Assembly (NCBI GenBank): GCA_036362985.1
Contig: JAYGXS010000005.1
Coordinates: 33,991,478-34,055,477 of the forward strand
Reading direction: 5' to 3'
DNA length: 64,000 bases
DNA from: Ligula intestinalis
Taxonomy: Eukaryota; Platyhelminthes; Cestoda; Diphyllobothriidea; Diphyllobothriidae
The translations under genes and the position numbers were made by a program. The notes below the pieces were generated by a model. That model was not told where the DNA came from, did not search any database, and saw only the letters and a program-made list of their open reading frames with translations. Of the stretch, positions 45,645 to 56,539 are shown piece after piece (position 1 is the stretch's first letter; each line of letters opens with the position of its first letter).

Positions 45645-46555
45645 CTCTACGTTCACGTCGTATAAATAAAACGCACGTCGGGTGAAAATGTATAGGATTG
45701 CATGGCATGAACTCATGACATGTTCCGAAAATCGAAGACGCCAACGTGTATGAAGCCATGCCAAGTAAAATAAAACTTCCGAATCGGAGAGGGTGTTCAC
45801 CTGGAGAGGTAAAATTTGTGTCTGCCTCTCCCGGTAGTTGTCTTGTCAACAAAACTTCAGAAAGCGAATACCCTGGCGCCTGTTTTTTGCCGGATGCAGT
45901 CCTTTATGCCGCGTGCGTAGTCAACCAATCCTGACCAATCGGCTCTGTGGGTCTAACGTCTCGCCTTCGACATCCTCATTGACCATGTCTGTAACTGAGA
46001 CCAGCCATGAAACCTGGTGAGGTTAATTAGTATCCTAGGTTATAAATCTGGAGGAATTTTACGTTACGGCTAGGTGCAGTTTAGTACAGTTACGTGTTCA
46101 TTGTGCAATGGAGTAGACGAAGTTCGAAAACAGGACGAATCCTCCAAGTGGAAATTAATTTTCTCAACCACCAAGTGATTTTTTCGTTTGTAATGTTCGA
46201 CTTGATGGAATAAAATAATCAGAGCATTTCTCTATACAAGTGCCGAAAAAATATTGATTATTAGGTTGCAACTGGTGCTATCGCGCAACACAATTTAAAG
46301 GTGGTTCTGTCAGAGTAGAATGGTCAATTTTGATAAGCTTTGTCCAGTGCGTACGCAATGTACTCAAGGAAGCATAAATGCATAGGTAGTTAAAATGTCA
46401 CCGTAAATACAAAATGAACTCATAAATTAATAGATGTTATACGGAATGCGCATGCAACTATTCCCTCGTTGTAGTCTTTTCGTACAAATATACACTCAAT
46501 TTGAACAATTTAATTAAGTAGGGTATAGCTTCTTAGTTCTAAAGCACGTTTTCCA
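45645..46555. other. No gene seen
   Basis: AT-rich spacer between the RTE and PLE-2. The missing N-terminal part of PLE-2 is not recognisable here. Confidence 0.4.
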
Positions 46556-46560
46556 GTTTA

Positions 46561-47682
46561 TTGTTACATACGAACCCTAACTGTAGTTCTGCCTGCATTG
46601 AGCATATCAAGAGTGCACTTAACATATATTCTACCTATGGAATCTCAACCAGTGCCTTGATGGCGTCAATCCCGAGGGCGGAGCAGGACGCCATCAAAGC
46701 ACTAAATGCTGACAGGAGCATCGTAGTAGTGCCAGCGGACAAGGGGCGCTCCACAGTGGTACTTGATAAGTCTGAATACTTCCAAAAAGCCAACGTTCTA
46801 CTCGATGTCCAAAATGCCTACCGCCAGTGCGACGGAGATCCTATGAAGAAGATAGTGACGCAAATCAACACAGCACTCGTGGGACTAGAGAATAACGGTG
46901 CCATCTCAAAAATCGAACGACTAAATATCAAACCAAGTGATTCAGCCATGGCAAGATTCTATGGACTGCCAAAAGTGCACACGCCCGTTGCACCACTTCG
47001 GCCCATTGTTTCTTTGCGGGGAACACCAACATTCAATCCGTCGAAATGGATGTTTCGGCGTCTGAACTGTCTCACACCAGGCTCTGACACAGCGGTACGC
47101 TCGGCCGTACATTTATTGGAAAGACTAAACGGGCTACGCCTCAATGCAGACTAAGTAATGGTATCGTTTAATGTTACCTCACTCTTCACATCAATCCCTC
47201 AGACCCTTGCGATTGAAACTGTCAGTGATCTACTTGAGATCCAATATGAGGAGGGAACTAATAAACCTACACGTGGCCATCTCATCCAGCTGCTCAAGTT
47301 CTGCCTCAACACGTATTTTACCTTTGAGGGCACAGTGTATGAACAAATCAAAGGGACTCCGATGGGTTCGCCGCTATCTGGTTTCCTTGCTGAGGTGGTT
47401 CTTCAAAAGTTAGAGACACTGGTGTTTACGAACCATAGACCAGTATTCTGGGCGCAGTACGTAGACGATAGCTTCGTCGTCCTCAAGCATGTAATGGTCT
47501 CTGAATTTCACACGATGCTGAACTCCATTTTTGCCGACATTCAGTTTACAACAGAGGCTGAGAGCAACAATCAACTTGTGTTCCTAGATGTCCTGGTCCA
47601 CCGCAAGACCGACGGGAGCCTAAAGACGACGGTATACCGAAAGGCAACCGACACACGTCAGGTACTCAGTTACCAAAAATAA
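46561..47682 (+). pseudogene. PLE-2 N-terminal region and reverse transcriptase
   Basis: This is the long first part of a Penelope-like ORF. A pre-RT region (IVVVPADKGRSTVVLDKSEY, a PLE hallmark) is followed by FYGLPKVHTPVAPLRPIVS, then VSFNVTSLFTSIP (motif A), KGTPMGSPLSGFLAEVVL (motif B), YVDDSFVV (motif C) and QLVFLDVLVHRK. One nonsense codon (TAA at 47152-47154) interrupts an otherwise continuous frame just before motif A. Motif A reads FNV where active PLEs have F-D-V, so a catalytic Asp is lost. Near 47680 the frame shifts by one base and continues as the thumb from about 47684. Confidence 0.9.
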
Positions 47683-47683
47683 C

Positions 47684-47947
47684 CATCCGCTGAGCCACAA
47701 ACGCAGCTGTGTGCGAACGCTTTACAAAAGGGCAGAAACACATTGCAACGAGGCAGGTGACAAAGCGGCTGAACTTAGATATCTTCGACGGATTTGCATC
47801 TCTAACGGTTACCCTCGCAGCTTCCTAAAACGCAGCAGACAACCAAAACGAGCTGCAAGACCGGCGGCGGAAAAACCGACATTGTGGAGAGCAATGCCAT
47901 ACATAAAGAATGTTTCTGAAGCAGTCGCTCATCTGTTACAACAATAA
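47684..47947 (+). pseudogene. PLE-2 thumb and linker
   Basis: This continues PLE-2 after a one-base frameshift: NHPLSHKRSCVRTLYKRAET, then CISNGYPRSFLKRSRQPKRA and KPTLWRAMPYIKNVSEAVAH. This is the usual PLE path from the thumb through the NGYP motif to the basic linker. A deletion of perhaps 20-30 codons relative to related PLEs then separates it from the nuclease, which resumes in another frame at about 47956. Confidence 0.85.
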
Positions 47948-47955
47948 GATGACTG

Positions 47956-48714
47956 GTCATGAGACCAAAGGCTCCTCTGTCCCGCGAAGAAACAGCAAAC
48001 GTCGTCTATCGCATCCAGTGTAGTTCCTGTGAGGCCAACTACATTGGGGAGACCGGAAAGCGACTACAGACGCGTATAAGCGAACACGCAAGGGCAGTCG
48101 ACAGGATGGATCCACGCTCGTTAGTGGCGGAACTTTGTTTGGCTCCTGGACACATTTTCGCTTTTGATGACGCTGAAATCCTAGCCCGAGGTAGTGACCG
48201 GACAACCAGAGAAACACTTGAAGCATGGTACACTGCATTAAATTCCATCAACCGCTGTACGATTCTCCCGGCGGCTTACCAGGCGTTACGCGTGCGGCTC
48301 AATCAACGAAATCGCCGGCAGGAAGTCAGACGGGTCGCAATGACTATCAACCCCACACCGGGCCAGAATACAGGCTACCCGGAACCTACCCCAGACACCA
48401 ATGCAGCCGTCAGCGACGCCGCGGGCAACGTGAACCAACAAGACCTCCTGTCGGGCTTGAACGCAGTTGCACATGACAACGGTCTCTGCATAAACACTGA
48501 TGGCGGAGTTCGATATTCTGCTGGCGGGACGAACACGGCAAAGTGCCAACGGGGGAAGCCAGCAGGACATGCGGCACCGACGCGATCGATGCAGACGCGA
48601 GCAATGACCGCTGGCAGGCGAACACTGCCCTCCCCCTCCGACGAGGTGACGGCGAGAAACCCTGGTCAGCACGACGATGACGGAGCTCCAGCCCCGCCCC
48701 AGCAGGGGATCTAG
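47956..48714 (+). pseudogene. PLE-2 GIY-YIG endonuclease with Pro/Thr-rich tail
   Basis: The nuclease starts at ETANVVYRIQCSSCEANYIG with the C-x2-C insert typical of Penelope, then ETGKRLQTRISEH, then APGHIFAFDDAEILARGSD and the closing INRCTILPAAYQALRVRL. The domain itself looks intact. A tail of about 120 residues follows, rich in Pro, Thr, Asn and Gly and ending PPQQGI. It is not part of the nuclease fold and has no motif I recognise. The domain would cut target DNA to prime reverse transcription. In this copy the breaks upstream separate it from the polymerase. Confidence 0.88.
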
Positions 48715-48921
48715 CGCCAATAGACGGAGAGCGAAAGAGAAGTCAGGTGTAACACCTATCAAATACTCTGAGGCGTGCAAAAACACCAACCTCATACGAT
48801 GCAAGCCTGTACGCTTTCAATACGTCAGGATATTACACCCATTATTCCCGAGATCGCCTCTTCTTCATATCGATTTATATATATATATATACATAGCAGT
48901 AAGTGGGGTATGACAGCATCT

Positions 48922-48982
48922 GGGGGTAACTTGATACAGAACTGTTTCGGGCTTATTAGCCTTCATCAGCCAAGCATAACCC
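48922..48982 (-). ncRNA. Hammerhead ribozyme, SINE-U, left arm
   Basis: On the minus strand: stem I GCTTGG, CTGATGA (48969-48963), stem II GGCT/AGCC with loop AATA, GAAA (48948-48945), stem III ACAG/CTGT with loop TT, cleavage-site base A, and stem I partner TCAAGT. The core is complete and every stem pairs. Confidence 0.85.
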
Positions 48983-49182
48983 TGAACACTAGCTGGTCGG
49001 ACAACACAAACAAACGCACTCACAGACAGCGCAGTTGGTCCACCACTGGTGTCTATCAGATGGGTCATAAGCACTTCATCGAACCGCAGTTCATCAGCGC
49101 CTCGCCACCTGCCATTTGCTGTCACTGCTGATCGGGTATATATTCACTCAGGAATGTGCGAACACCGATCGAATAGACTTCA

Positions 49183-49242
49183 GGGTTATGCCTGGCTGAT
49201 GACGGCTAATAAGCCCGAAACAGTTCTGTATCAAGTTACCCC
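49183..49242 (+). ncRNA. Hammerhead ribozyme, SINE-U, spacer
   Basis: CTGATGA 49196-49202, stem II GGCT/AGCC, GAAA 49217-49220, stem III ACAG/CTGT, cleavage-site base A at 49230. Stem I reads GCCTGG against TCAAGT, with one C-A mismatch. Confidence 0.82.
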
Positions 49243-49550
49243 CAGATGCTGTCATACCCCACTTACTGCTTTTATGACTTGGCCGGAATCGGCCTGGCAG
49301 GCGGTCACCCGTTGGGGACCTCTGACCACCACACGAACTTTGTTTAGTTCGGAAGTCTATTCGATCGGTGTTCGCACATTCCTGAGTGAATATATACCCG
49401 ATCAGCAGTGACAGCAAATGGCAGGTGGCGAGGCGCTGATGAACTGCGGTTCGATGAAGTGCTTATGACCCATATGATAGACACCAGTGGTGGACCAACT
49501 GCGCTGTCTGTGAGTGCGTTTGTTTGTGTTGTCCGGCCAGCTGGTGTTCA

Positions 49551-49610
49551 GGGTTATGCTTGGCTGATGAAGGCTAATAAGCCCGAAACAGTTCTGTATC
49601 AAGTTACCCC
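49551..49610 (+). ncRNA. Hammerhead ribozyme, SINE-U, right arm
   Basis: CTGATGA 49564-49570, stem II GGCT/AGCC, GAAA 49585-49588, stem III ACAG/CTGT, cleavage after A49598, stem I GCTTGG/TCAAGT with a possible outer GGGT/ACCC helix. It is a type I layout with all core bases present. Confidence 0.87.
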
Positions 49611-49659
49611 CAGATGCTGTCATACCCCACTTACTGCTATATATATATGTATATATATT

Positions 49660-50895
49660 TTTTTTTGCGGCCCTACTTATTTGTACAGTGAAACAAAATA
49701 TTATCATACAAATTTACTGCTACAAAATACGTTAGAAATTTGCTAAATATAAATTTAAATTCAAAATATTTCCTGTTTCCTCGAAATAAATGTTATTCAT
49801 TACACTGGTGCTTACTCACTTTTCATGGAATTAAGATCACACTTTGCTTTTCAAAGAGAAGTTTGCTTAGAATCCTTCGTATATCGATGTTCCTCTATCG
49901 CACTAAGCACAAATCTTTCTTCCTGTCATTCGTAGAAGCACAGAAAATTCAAATCTCAGTCATTACCCTAATAAAAACTTAATTAGAAAGGCCGCTTTCC
50001 TTAGTAGAAGGCTTTTTACGCATCAAACCCGCGCCAGGGATCAAAAGAGCAGGACCAAATGTAGGCTAAATTGCAAACTCCAATCACGATCAGGGCTCTG
50101 AATGAATTAGCGCACCTCAGTTGTAACATTTGTACCCAGAGTGGAATGCGAGAGGACATGAATCATGCAACTGCCTGCTGTAGGCCTGAAGTCTTACTCA
50201 TGGATGAGTCACAAAACAACCCCTCTGAAGTCTACCTCACCCACCTTGAGGAAACTTGCTAACCACAAGAGCCGAACTTGTCTCTTTTTATTCTGACGCC
50301 TGCGCACATGAGTGCTACTGCTGTTTCTTTCCTTCTAAATTGAAACTCAGCAGCGAAAGCATATTGGCCCCTTCCATGGAGGTGGCTGTGCCATTTTGTG
50401 CATCCTAACACCTCCACGGTGAGAGGAACGGGTATGAAGGGTGTCAGAATTACAGCAATTACGTTCAGACTGGTTTATGGATATGCATTTAGTCCGCAAA
50501 TCAGACCAAAGTTCCCCCTTCTCTTGTATCGTAGCGTGAATCCAAGTGTTTATCAGAGTGAATTAGGCCATGGAATCTCCCCCAGAACACAGCTCTAGTT
50601 GCACACCGAAGAAAAAATTACTCCGCAAGAGATTTGGGGAGGGAACTTTGAGAAATCCTAACATCTACAAATCGCTGTGTGTATGGGCTATGCCGAAATT
50701 TTCAGTCAATTGGCATAGACTTTTAATGCTGCCCGGTGTGGAGAGCCAAGTTAAGAACACAGCATTACCCTTATCCCTGAACATCGCTGCATTTTCCACA
50801 TTTGATGTGCAAAACTGTATTATAGCCTGAGAAGAAACGCAGAAGTGTACTTGTTAGGTGGCTAGTAGAAGGCCAGATGCAGAAAATTCGGCAAC
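49660..50895. other. No gene; possible AT-rich-unit remnant at 49990-50070
   Basis: The segment around AGGCTTTTTACGCATCAAACCCG and CCAAATGTAGGC resembles the part of the AT-rich unit near 33.3 and 35.75 kb. The rest shows nothing that I can support. Confidence 0.3.
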
Positions 50896-50897
50896 AG

Positions 50898-51442
50898 TAG
50901 TTTATGTAGTGCACCTCATATAGGCCCTAGTCCCAAAATTTTATTCTACGGAAACCGGGGTTATAGGGGTTTTATGGGTGGGGGTTAGGCTAGGCAGGGG
51001 AAAATAGTTTAGTGACTGTTATATGAATTTTTATTTTTTATTGTATTTAGAGGTAGATTTTCCCAAGCTGTATTATCGTTTAAAGTATTGCGAAAAAAAC
51101 TGATTATAAAATTGCAGGTTTCTTGAAACTCGCGGAAAATTGAAATGTTGGTTAGGACGTCATCTACTTCAACTTACCTCAGGTCCAACTAACTGTTTTG
51201 AAGTTAGATTATTATAGTCACTGGCGTGAAGCACCCCACACACACCTTGAAATTACATGCGAAACAACTTACTTCAAGCGACCGTGGAAAACAAACTGGA
51301 CTGAATATTTTTCACCTGATTCTTACTTCAACAAATTTCCTTCTATGCCTATCCTACTTCCCCACCCCGACAGACTCTACTACCACCGTTTCCGCAAGAC
51401 TAAGTGCTAGGAATAGGGCTATATGAGGTGCACTAATTAACC
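50898..51442. mobile_element. MITE family M, copy 2
   Basis: The ends mirror each other (TTTATGTAGTGCACCTCATATA and TATATGAGGTGCACTAATTAA). Interior blocks (TTTTATGGGTGGGGG, TTGCAGGTTTCTTGAA, ATTGAAATG.TGGTTAGG) match copy 1. No coding capacity. Confidence 0.75.
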
Positions 51443-51449
51443 TGTTTTT

Positions 51450-52305
51450 GCTGAAAAATCGAACTATGGGCACTGCTTAGAAATGCCGTATGCAGGATAA
51501 AGATGTTAAGTCAACTCAGATTCAGTTCTTCCCGTGCATTTTATACTATATCTACTTGCATGACGTTTTACGTGTACACCTTTAAAAACCTGAGATTTAA
51601 AGACCAAGCTCAAGGAAATTACCACGACAGAACCGAACATTATTCTATTCTTTACGAATGCTACTCGGTTCCTACTCACCGACTGGAAAAAAATCGGATT
51701 TTTGCTTTACCGGAAAGCAGGCATATTTTCAGGTTACCGTAAAATTTATAATAACAAATACCTTTACCCCTCAAAGCAGATCTCACTATTTTTGCAAATC
51801 TAACTACTGATTTCGAATCGCCATTATTAAAAGCCTAAGCTCTGCTCCCTACAGAGGAAGGATCAATAGGAAAGAAACAAAACGCAGCATGAGAAACTTC
51901 GATACAGTAACAGTACTCACCAAAAACAAAGTACTCTATAACACTGTTTACCGCAATCCCATTTTTATGTAAAATGCTGGTGTTTTTTGGGGTGGCCAGG
52001 TTGTGTTTAGCACGAGTCGACGGATTGTTTAACTCTCAGGTCAGTGTTCGCATGCTAAGTGTGTGTATAAATGGCTGCCCTACCTGCGAAACCAGCCACA
52101 AGTTTACATTCCCGGCTTCCAAGATAATCGCTCACGTTAAAAGCAAGGTAAGTCGAAAATGGAGTGAAGACTGGGCCTCCGATGAGAACTCAGTCAAACG
52201 TTATGCCAATCTGGCCCCGGCGCTGTCCCGCGTAATTACTCCCAGAGTGACGTCATCGGTTTTTGATTGGTTCGCACCCGCTATAGCCGTAACTTGTTTC
52301 GTTAT
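51450..52305. other. No gene supported
   Basis: The 120-codon frame at 51974-52336 ends inside a ribozyme relic and shows no domain, so I do not call it. Confidence 0.4.
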
Positions 52306-52309
52306 CGTT

Positions 52310-52380
52310 GTTGGCTGGCTGGCTGAGGACAGTTAATAAGCCGGGAATGGCCGTTCCTGCCTCCCTTGTCTTTGTCAGTA
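52310..52380 (+). ncRNA. Hammerhead relic, SINE-S type
   Basis: CTGAGGA (52323-52329) still fits CUGANGA and the TTAATAAGCC, TGGCCGTT and CTCCCTTGTCTTTGTC blocks are kept, but GAAA reads GGAA. Inactive by inspection. Confidence 0.5.
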
Positions 52381-52436
52381 GTGAACTTCTGCCTATAATC
52401 GTTCGTATCCTTGAAGATGGCCTCCGATTAATGAAT

Positions 52437-52989
52437 AGTGTATGTAGCCCCGCTCAGTAATCCCTACAACCTGCATCTTTTCCTATGAAAACGGTGGCTA
52501 TCAGGTTTTATGGGCGGAAAATTAGGACACACAGTGGAGTATACTTTAATAAATGCAAAATGCATTTTTTATGTATTGAGAAGTATTGTTGGTTTCTATC
52601 TGTAGATTTGCCTAATCTCTATTAGCATTGAACTTATTGCGAGAAACCCCGATTATCAAATTGCAAGTTTCTTGAATTTTCCGAACAATTGAAATGTTGG
52701 TTTGGAGGTCGTCTGCTTCAACTTACCTGTGGTCCAACTTATCGTTCTGGAGTTAGATTAGTATAGTCCGCGGCACAAAGCACCGCGCATACCTTCAATT
52801 TACGTGCGGAAGAACCTGCTCTCAGCGGCCTTGGGAAGCAACTTCGACTGCATGTTTTTCACTTTACACTTTCTTCTAAAAAAATTTTTATCTGCCTATC
52901 CTATGTCCCCACCCCACAAAACTCTATAACCACCGTTTTTGCAGGACAAAATTCCGGGAATTGGCTTATATGAGTGGGGCTACATAAGC
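52437..52989 (+). mobile_element. MITE family M, copy 3
   Basis: The left end TATGTAGCCCCGCTCAGTAA mirrors the right end TGAGTGGGGCTACATAAGC. The interior follows copy 1 closely, including GTCCGCGGC.C.AAGC.CCGCGC. Confidence 0.8.
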
Positions 52990-53349
52990 AACTTTTTCCA
53001 AACATAATTACGGTGAGTGAATAGTCTTCGTTTTCTTAACTGTTTAATTCTGTCTGTCTCTGTGCCTGATTTTAGCCCGGTATCATGGAATCTGTTTGTA
53101 CACTAAGCCCAGAAAGGTGTGGAAAGAGAGAGGGCGTGGTTAATGCAACGAAAATCTACTATCACTTAAAACTAATTCACACACAAGTTAACCTCCCTGT
53201 GCCCACATTAGAAACTGGAGCAGGCGGTGGATATTGTCGGCAGCGAACGGCCCCTACCGGAATGTGAAAACTAACATCTAACTTGGGCAGTCAGCTTGCT
53301 GTTCCCTAATGGCAGATACCATACGAGAGGTAAGTTGGGCAGGTTAAAT

Positions 53350-53485
53350 CTATCCAAGTGTGATTAAATTCACGGTGCACGGCATGGCGTTCTTAGCTCA
53401 ATCGGTAAAGCGTTGGCAGCGCAAGGCCTTCCCTGCCGTGCGGGTTCGACTACCGCCGACGCCGCGAGTTTTTTCGCAATAAATT
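53350..53485 (+). mobile_element. tRNA-derived SINE (SINE-T)
   Basis: Leader CCAAGTGTGATTAAATTCACGG, A-box-like TTAGCTCAATCGGTAAAG, B box GCGGGTTCGACTACCGCC, then TTTTTTCGCAAT. It is the same family as 40.1 kb. The fixed leader and tail argue against a functional tRNA gene. Confidence 0.78.
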
Positions 53486-53554
53486 TAACTATGTTAAGCG
53501 AAATTCCCTAACAAAATTGAAAGGTTTTATCAGTAGAAGCACCAACACTGAGGA

Positions 53555-53605
53555 GGAGACAAGGATGACCATTTCTAGCCTATTAATCAGATGATATTGG
53601 ATAGA
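53555..53605 (-). ncRNA. Hammerhead relic, SINE-S type
   Basis: The minus strand keeps GAAATGGTCATCC and a stem-II remnant but not a full CTGACGA box (CTGATTA). Confidence 0.4.
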
Positions 53606-53609
53606 ATCT

Positions 53610-54655
53610 TCGCCTGCAACGGTGTCGACACATTTCAAGGCGTTTATAAAAAGTTATAAGAAACACTGGCATCCTCGTTTCTAAACGATGGATAACTTTC
53701 TCGCACATATCAGAAGCACGCCCATACTCCCGACATTTTTGTCGAACCAGTCGCCAAGGCGATCGTTCCTCTCCTCCCCAGTATGAATGTATTTAAGAAA
53801 ACATAGAGATAATCATGAACAGCATAAGGCATGTTAAGTACTTCAAAGAACTATAGGAATCACTAAGTGTTCGTAAAGGAAAGTTAAATTTTCTCGATTA
53901 TCCCGTTGTTCTAGAGGCGTAAAAAAGAGCTCTAAATTATAAAAATAAATTAAGATATTGCGTTACGTTGAAAACTTGAAGGAACTACCTTCTTTGCAAT
54001 GAAAGAATTTTTCATTGGTAAAAATATCCTTTAAACTTTATTCTTACCGGTTAAGCATTTATTGGATGTCATCGAAAAAATTGTGCCATAATTTTCCTTC
54101 TTTTCTCTATGTTCATTGATTTATTCATAAATTGTGCATTTGTTCGACGTTTACACCAAAACCTTTAAAATTAGGTATTCATAAAGAGTATTTACCGAAA
54201 GAAAGGTTTTTTTTGGATATTAGTTCTTAGAATGATGACCATGTTGCTCATTCGTATCAATGCCTCGAAACAGCAAACCACATTGTCGAGAGTGAATCAT
54301 GTCAGCAGTGGAACTCTGAACCTACTATTCCTAAGATTATTAAAAACGTTTCCTAAAAGGTCACCTCGGCAAAACACGTGTATCTGGCCTTTTAGCGCGT
54401 ATCTTTACCGTCACTATGGTAAAAATTTACGTAGTTTATACTTCTGACTGCCTGTAGACAGCTTGTTAATATTACGTGGTCCGCCTGCGGTGACTGTGAA
54501 ACTTCAGCTAGAATATTAATATCAACTTTCCGAACGAGCAAGAAAAGCTTTATTCTGAAAGGAGTTGGCGCACCAATTTCCTCACAAATTAAATGAAGCA
54601 ATACCTGAATTAGTTCATGACATCTGCTGGAAACGTAACCATATATAATTGTAGT
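53610..54655. other. No gene seen
   Basis: AT-rich, with short frames only. Confidence 0.4.
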
Positions 54656-54657
54656 AT

Positions 54658-54850
54658 TCCGACAAAGGCAGGGGATCTTAGAATAGTTATTTTTTTGGCT
54701 GTATTGGCCATCGTCAGCTAGGGGTAGCCAACTCTAATGTAGCCGCGGAAATCGCTGCCACACTCCAGTTTCGAACTTGCGTCTCACCGATCAGAGGCAG
54801 ACGTTCTTACCATTCGGTGTCTTGCCGGTTGCTGATCGGGAGTATATAGT
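54658..54850 (-). mobile_element. SINE-like element: tRNA-like head plus hammerhead
   Basis: On the minus strand: TATATACTCCCGATCAGCA leader, a tRNA-like body with GAATGGTAAGAACGTCTGCC and AAGTTCGAAACT, a short middle, then CTGACGA (54717-54711) with stem II GGCC.ATACAGCC. GAAA is changed to AAAA, so the ribozyme is probably dead. The tRNA-like head here is the clearest of the family. Confidence 0.65.
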
Positions 54851-54859
54851 AATTAATTG

Positions 54860-55795
54860 TACACCAATCTGTTTCTCAGGATGCATCCAATTAACCACGT
54901 TTCCATAATTTTTAGAGCAGAGGAAATAAACTTCGCAAGCGACTTAACTCCTACAATTTTCTTTTCCATCTTTTAGGAGGTTTTGTTGTTAGGCAGCTGA
55001 AACAAGTAACACCTGTATTATTAAGTTCCTGAACAAAGTTGTTGCATTAAGTTTATGGCAATGAGTAGAAGCGTTAAAATAAAGGTTTTTATTCTGAGGA
55101 GGATGAAAACGTCTGTCCTGAAAAGAGACGCCTTGGTGGAAATCATCATGTTTATTTTTAGTTTCTCGCAATGCATTGTTTACTTGAGAAAGATAACGAC
55201 TGGATTTTTTTCAGCGAAAAAGGATGCACGAAATTGTTTAAACGCTTGAAAAGGACAACGTTGACATAGAAGAGTGGGAACGCTCTGTGCAGCCAAAAAA
55301 CTGAAATTAAACATCAAAAATGCCAGATGATTGTGACTTGCGTCAAACGCTTTAAGTCTGCTCCAAAGTAATTTGAAATTAATATTCACTGTTGATGAAG
55401 TTGCTGCTGCATGAAATGTCTCAAAGGCAGTATGAAAAAACTACAATTCTGGGTGGAATATTGTTCCAAGAAACTAATTTTCACATTGAAGCATGCCTTG
55501 TGGGAAAAGAGGTCTGCTGTTATAATCAACGTAATAACTGTGAATGTTGCTTCGCCAACTATAAGCAGCAATGCTAAAGCAGAATGTTCATGACGTAGCT
55601 ATATACTGCGTGTCCAGAAAGGAACAAGAAAGGACTGGTGCACTGTAAGTACCTTAAAAAATACGAAAATATTACTGCTCAGTGATATAAACGAACATTA
55701 ATCAGATTGAGATGAAGTGTGTGGACAAAAAGGCAAATGACAACGAAAGACATGCTAATGCTACCTTTTATGTTGCAAAGTTGGCGAAGGAAATC
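54860..55795. other. No gene seen
   Basis: Nothing that I can support. Confidence 0.4.
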
Positions 55796-55799
55796 TTTA

Positions 55800-56104
55800 A
55801 TGTCCTAGCCCATTTGCCCTATTCAGCAGACATAGTTCTATCATGGTTTAGTTGCTTACATAGGTCGGGTTTCTCCCGCCGTATGTAGGATGCTTCCATG
55901 TAACGTAAGGTCCGGTTTGTTCGTGCTCGAACAAGAACGCGGAAAGATGTGTTAGTGTCAACCGAATGACCACTGTCTAGTAGGTGTTTTGTAATAGATG
56001 AACGTGGTACTTTGTTCTCCTGTTTTAAAAGCCAAGTAGGCAAATGCTCAGCAGCCCTGGTTGCCAATTGCCTTTGCGTACGGCCAATGTACTTGCATCC
56101 GCTT
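55800..56104 (-). pseudogene. PLE GIY-YIG fragment (PLE-1 family)
   Basis: An uninterrupted minus-strand frame encodes GCKYIGRTQRQLATRAAEHL, then KQENKVPRSSITKHLLDSGH and RYMEASYIRREKPDLCKQL. This is the C-terminal nuclease of the PLE-1 family, closely parallel to 2.2-2.5 kb but without the stops seen there. The 5' side is cut at about 56104, so the reverse transcriptase and the first GIY strand are missing. Confidence 0.85.
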
Positions 56105-56539
56105 CAATTCATCAATCGTTTTTCTACCGCGGAATCCATCTGTTACCTGAACTGTAGAAAAAAGTAAAGTTACCAAACATAATTCGCTTAAAAAAGGATA
56201 ACACACATTAGCCACTCATATTAGAAAACTTGCCTAGGCGAATTTAAAACTTAGAAAATGGAAGAAGTAATATAAACATGTGAAAATTCCCATTGAAAAC
56301 TTCAGACGATAAATTAGCAAACAAACATTTGTTTTTGATACATTTTCATCAGACCTTTATATTTACATGGTAAATCAGTAAGCAACCTATGCGTGCTGAT
56401 AGACATTATCATGTAAATTTAAAAGTCTGACGAGCATTTATCGAAAGCAAACAAATGTTTGCCAATTTCTCTTCTAATATAACTTTAATTAGAAAAAGCA
56501 CCTTGATTTAAGAAAGCCTCAATTTCCGCAAAAGGGACA

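Larger units (their letters stand above)
48878..49655. mobile_element. SINE-U inverted dimer with three hammerheads
   Basis: The left arm 48878-49181 and right arm 49352-49655 (about 304 bp each) are near-identical inverted copies; mirrored positions sum to 98533. Each arm runs from GAAGTCTATTCGATCGG through ATATATACCCGATCAGCAGTG, a possible tRNA-like stretch (GGTTCGATGAAG as a weak B box) and GTGAGTGCGTTTGTTTGTG to a hammerhead, then GATGCTGTCATACCCCACTT and a (TA)n run. The 170-bp spacer holds a third hammerhead with its own 3' tail. The unit is also present once at 41.7 kb. Confidence 0.88.

Noticed and set aside
48865..49746. Four small ORFs of 86-118 codons repeated in both orientations
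   Set aside because: They are mirrored translations of the SINE-U inverted dimer; the conserved unit is RNA (hammerhead) and not protein.
51974..52336. 120-codon protein with a C-terminal membrane segment
   Set aside because: Its hydrophobic end runs into a SINE-S hammerhead relic, so the frame is probably accidental.
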